This document shows, piece by piece, positions 62,283-64,000 of a stretch of DNA of 64,000 nt. The translations under genes and the position numbers were made by a program. Source of the stretch: JAUIAS01 sp030425395 (GTDB taxonomy: Bacteria; Pseudomonadota; Alphaproteobacteria; Rhodobacterales; Rhodobacteraceae); NCBI GenBank assembly GCA_043553855.1, contig CP121336.1:558001-622000 (forward strand). Direction: 5' to 3'. The stretch's first letter is position 1. The number at the start of each line of letters is the position of its first letter. Under the pieces are notes generated by a model. That model was not told the origin of the DNA. It saw only the letters and a program-made list of their open reading frames with translations, and ran no database searches.

Positions 62283-63046
62283 GGGCAGGTCTCGGTTGGA
62301 ACCAGTTGCCCCAATAAATGCCTCGGTCAGGTTCGGGTGGCAAGCATTGGGTCTCTGAATGACCAAGCGCTGCGACTATTACGCGATTTCCCACGTGATT
62401 GACCTTCCGGTCTCACTGGTGCCGCAATGGCCGGTCTGGTGAAACTGCATTGCAGCATTGACGCCACCGGCGAGCGGCAGGAATGGGCCGTTCGTGTCAC
62501 GTGCCAACGCCAAAATTGAACAGATGCTGCGCCTCATCCGAGGTCGGCTTCGAGCCCAATTCGACCGATGCTGCGCGGTCGACGAATGACCGTTTTCGGA
62601 AGCCATGCTCGAGGTTTCCCAGGCCAAAGCGCCGATTGGAAGCCTACGCCAACGCCGCAGTGTAACCCATCGACGTTTTCAAACGTTCTCCGCCCATAAC
62701 TGAAGCACTACGCTTTCCTACCGGAATGCAGCTTTTGCTGTGTTGCTACCTGAACCGCAGGGCACCGGTTCTCCAATAGCTAAGGAAACAAAGTTGGTAG
62801 GGTAAAGTCGCAGAAAATCTGCATTCTACTTTGCCGTGCCTGCCGTTCCTCCCTCATTGCTCGGCACCGCCAAGAGCGAACCAACGAGACTACCACCAGC
62901 AAAAAAGCGTCTTCGGGCAAAGTCTAACAGCCTAACGATCGACTACTCAGTAGTCGTCAATGGCGAACGCACATGTTGACGAGGACGCTTGCACACGTAA
63001 AGTTACATGAGTGCGCGTATGAAATTATTTGCTAAAGGTACAAATT
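62283..63046. other. Gene-poor stretch before the P-loop NTPase gene
   Basis: About 760 bases with no supportable gene. It holds a 17-base palindrome CGACTACT-C-AGTAGTCG (62940-62956). GC content falls rightward from typical chromosome values to the AT-rich composition of the next gene, marking a probable boundary of acquired DNA. No att site or tRNA is visible. Confidence 0.5.
62940..62956. promoter_or_regulatory. Perfect 17-base palindrome
   Basis: CGACTACT and AGTAGTCG are exact complements around a single C, 91 bases before the predicted start of the NTPase gene. It could be an operator for that gene. No regulator is visible. Confidence 0.4.
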
Positions 63047-64000
63047 TTGAACACCAATGACTTGCATAGAGCAATGAAGGATTTCCTCAACCCTACGAAA
63101 ACCCAAGATGAGCAGGGTTTTGCGCTGTGCAAACCGAACATCCGATTTCGTTGGAATTCTGTTCTAGAACACTCAGACGAACGAACATCCTTTTCATCCG
63201 AAATAAGACCCGCCGACTACGAGAACGAGTTAGCGTCTTTCTTGGAGCCTGACAGTGTCAACTCCAACAAAAAAACTGGAGAAATTCGCCTTCTTATTGG
63301 GGGTTGGGGGAGCGGTAAGTCAACTTTTTTGAACTACATTATTTCGAAACCACGTAGCGCCTCTGTCACTTATAAAACACCGGAGCTATTCAAGTTTTCA
63401 TTTAGAGATTGGACGGAGCACGATACGAATACCGCAAAATATGACAACCAGATATTCTGGCGTCACCTAGCCGCGACTCTGGCGACAAACGAAAGTACCA
63501 GACTCGGTATCTATGACGAAGCCGAGCATTTTTGGAAATGGTGTGAAAATACCCCAATAGTCAAAAAACAACGCACATGGCTCATCACCTTTTTATCAAG
63601 TTTTTCGCAAGATAAAGAAGCTCTTTTTTCGAATTCTGAAGAGCGTACTTCAGATAACAAGAACTATTTAAGATTCATTATACAGGCTAAAAAAACACTT
63701 ACTGACAGATTTGAGAGCGATGCAGAAGCTTTGTGTTGGTACGAGATATGCAAGATCGCCTTCTTGGTAAGTGAACGACAGAAACACAAGATGGCCTATT
63801 TCATTTTCGATGACTTTGACCACATTCCTCCGCGATTTCAGCGAGAAATTAGCGACGTTGCGGTCAAGCTAGCTTCGATCATTAGGTGCAAGATTCTGAT
63901 CCCTATGCGCCCCGTAACCTATAAGTCCTGTGACTATGGGGTGAAACTTGTCCAGTTGTCGGACCATTGCGTTCCTTCAGCAAACGCTGTTGTAAAAAGC
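63047..64000 (+). CDS. P-loop NTPase of possible defence island, truncated by window end
   Basis: The frame starts at TTG 63047 with AAAGG eight bases upstream (ATG 63074 has a weaker site) and stays open for 318 codons to the window end. It has Walker A GGWGSGKST (85-93), Walker B YFIFDDFDHIP (D255, D256), and RPVTYKS, resembling KAP- or STAND-like NTPases. The rest (helical, charged) is not recognised. Codon use is AT-rich and unlike every gene to the left, a sign of horizontal transfer. The visible part does not show an effector domain. Anti-phage or other conflict function is inference from the family style and position. Confidence 0.7.
   Translation, partial: MNTNDLHRAMKDFLNPTKTQDEQGFALCKPNIRFRWNSVLEHSDERTSFSSEIRPADYENELASFLEPDSVNSNKKTGEIRLLIGGWGSGKSTFLNYIISKPRSASVTYKTPELFKFSFRDWTEHDTNTAKYDNQIFWRHLAATLATNESTRLGIYDEAEHFWKWCENTPIVKKQRTWLITFLSSFSQDKEALFSNSEERTSDNKNYLRFIIQAKKTLTDRFESDAEALCWYEICKIAFLVSERQKHKMAYFIFDDFDHIPPRFQREISDVAVKLASIIRCKILIPMRPVTYKSCDYGVKLVQLSDHCVPSANAVVKS

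Noticed and set aside
1..64000. CRISPR arrays, rRNA genes, replication origin
   Set aside because: No regularly spaced repeats, rRNA signatures or DnaA-box/repABC features were seen.

Overview
The window is a high-GC chromosome segment from an alphaproteobacterium, most likely a marine Rhodobacterales (Roseobacter-group) species. The call rests on gene content and style: GapR/DUF2312, DUF2783, ScfR-type XRE regulator, carnitine-type CoA modules, YeeE/YedE plus Blh sulfur genes, a cobalamin-riboswitch BtuB/ExbBD/TonB cluster, ATGA-overlapping operons, and the intergenic repeat GCCTCCGGCGGGGATATT.

Layout. (1) 1-1042: 3' end of an unrecognised gene and two identical tRNA-Gly(GCC) genes. (2) 1120-6355: GlxA-type regulator divergent from an acyl-CoA dehydrogenase, an ADP-forming acyl-CoA ligase and a CaiD-like hydratase (carnitine/acyl-CoA catabolism). 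(3) 6503-10917: winged-helix/alpha-beta-hydrolase fusion, then an aromatic-type FAD monooxygenase, DUF2783 and VOC operon behind paired palindromic operators. (4) 11127-15661: ASST-like protein and a self-sufficient cytosolic reductive dehalogenase (corrinoid and 2x4Fe-4S module fused to an FMN/NAD(P)/2Fe-2S reductase). (5) 15672-19198: small housekeeping genes and a cytochrome c with a perfect FNR box upstream. (6) 19723-22872: a 57-residue peptide with an exact lasso-leader motif beside a 954-residue RnfD-like/FG-GAP/ASPIC-UnbV fusion. This is the best candidate for an undescribed system. (7) 23083-31477: GapR, B12 riboswitch, BtuB-F-C-D, a second corrinoid-binding protein, ExbB-ExbD-ExbD-TonB. 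This cluster can supply the corrinoid that the dehalogenase needs. (8) 32303-34552: persulfide detoxification and sulfur transport. (9) 34802-41029: FliM/N-like protein, CrbS-like transporter/histidine kinase with stand-alone response regulator, ScfR-like regulator. (10) 41160-46460: substrate-binding protein plus LivHMGF ABC transporter, ending in a strong terminator.

(11) 46461-52891 is a mobile, damaged region: an AraC-type gene is interrupted by a complete IS256-family element with 8-bp target duplication, then cut by an IS21-family element with a frameshifted istA; excisionase-like and integrase-fragment genes follow. (12) 53200-60084: second GlxA regulator, a double-domain CaiB/BaiF CoA-transferase, a dimethylformamidase large-subunit homologue, a secreted ABM-like protein and a LysR regulator. 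(13) 60081-64000: gene remnants, a DUF6880 protein, about 760 bases without a clear gene, and the start of an AT-richer P-loop NTPase that runs off the window and looks horizontally acquired.

All calls come from reading the sequence by eye; no database search was run. Family names are from recalled motifs.
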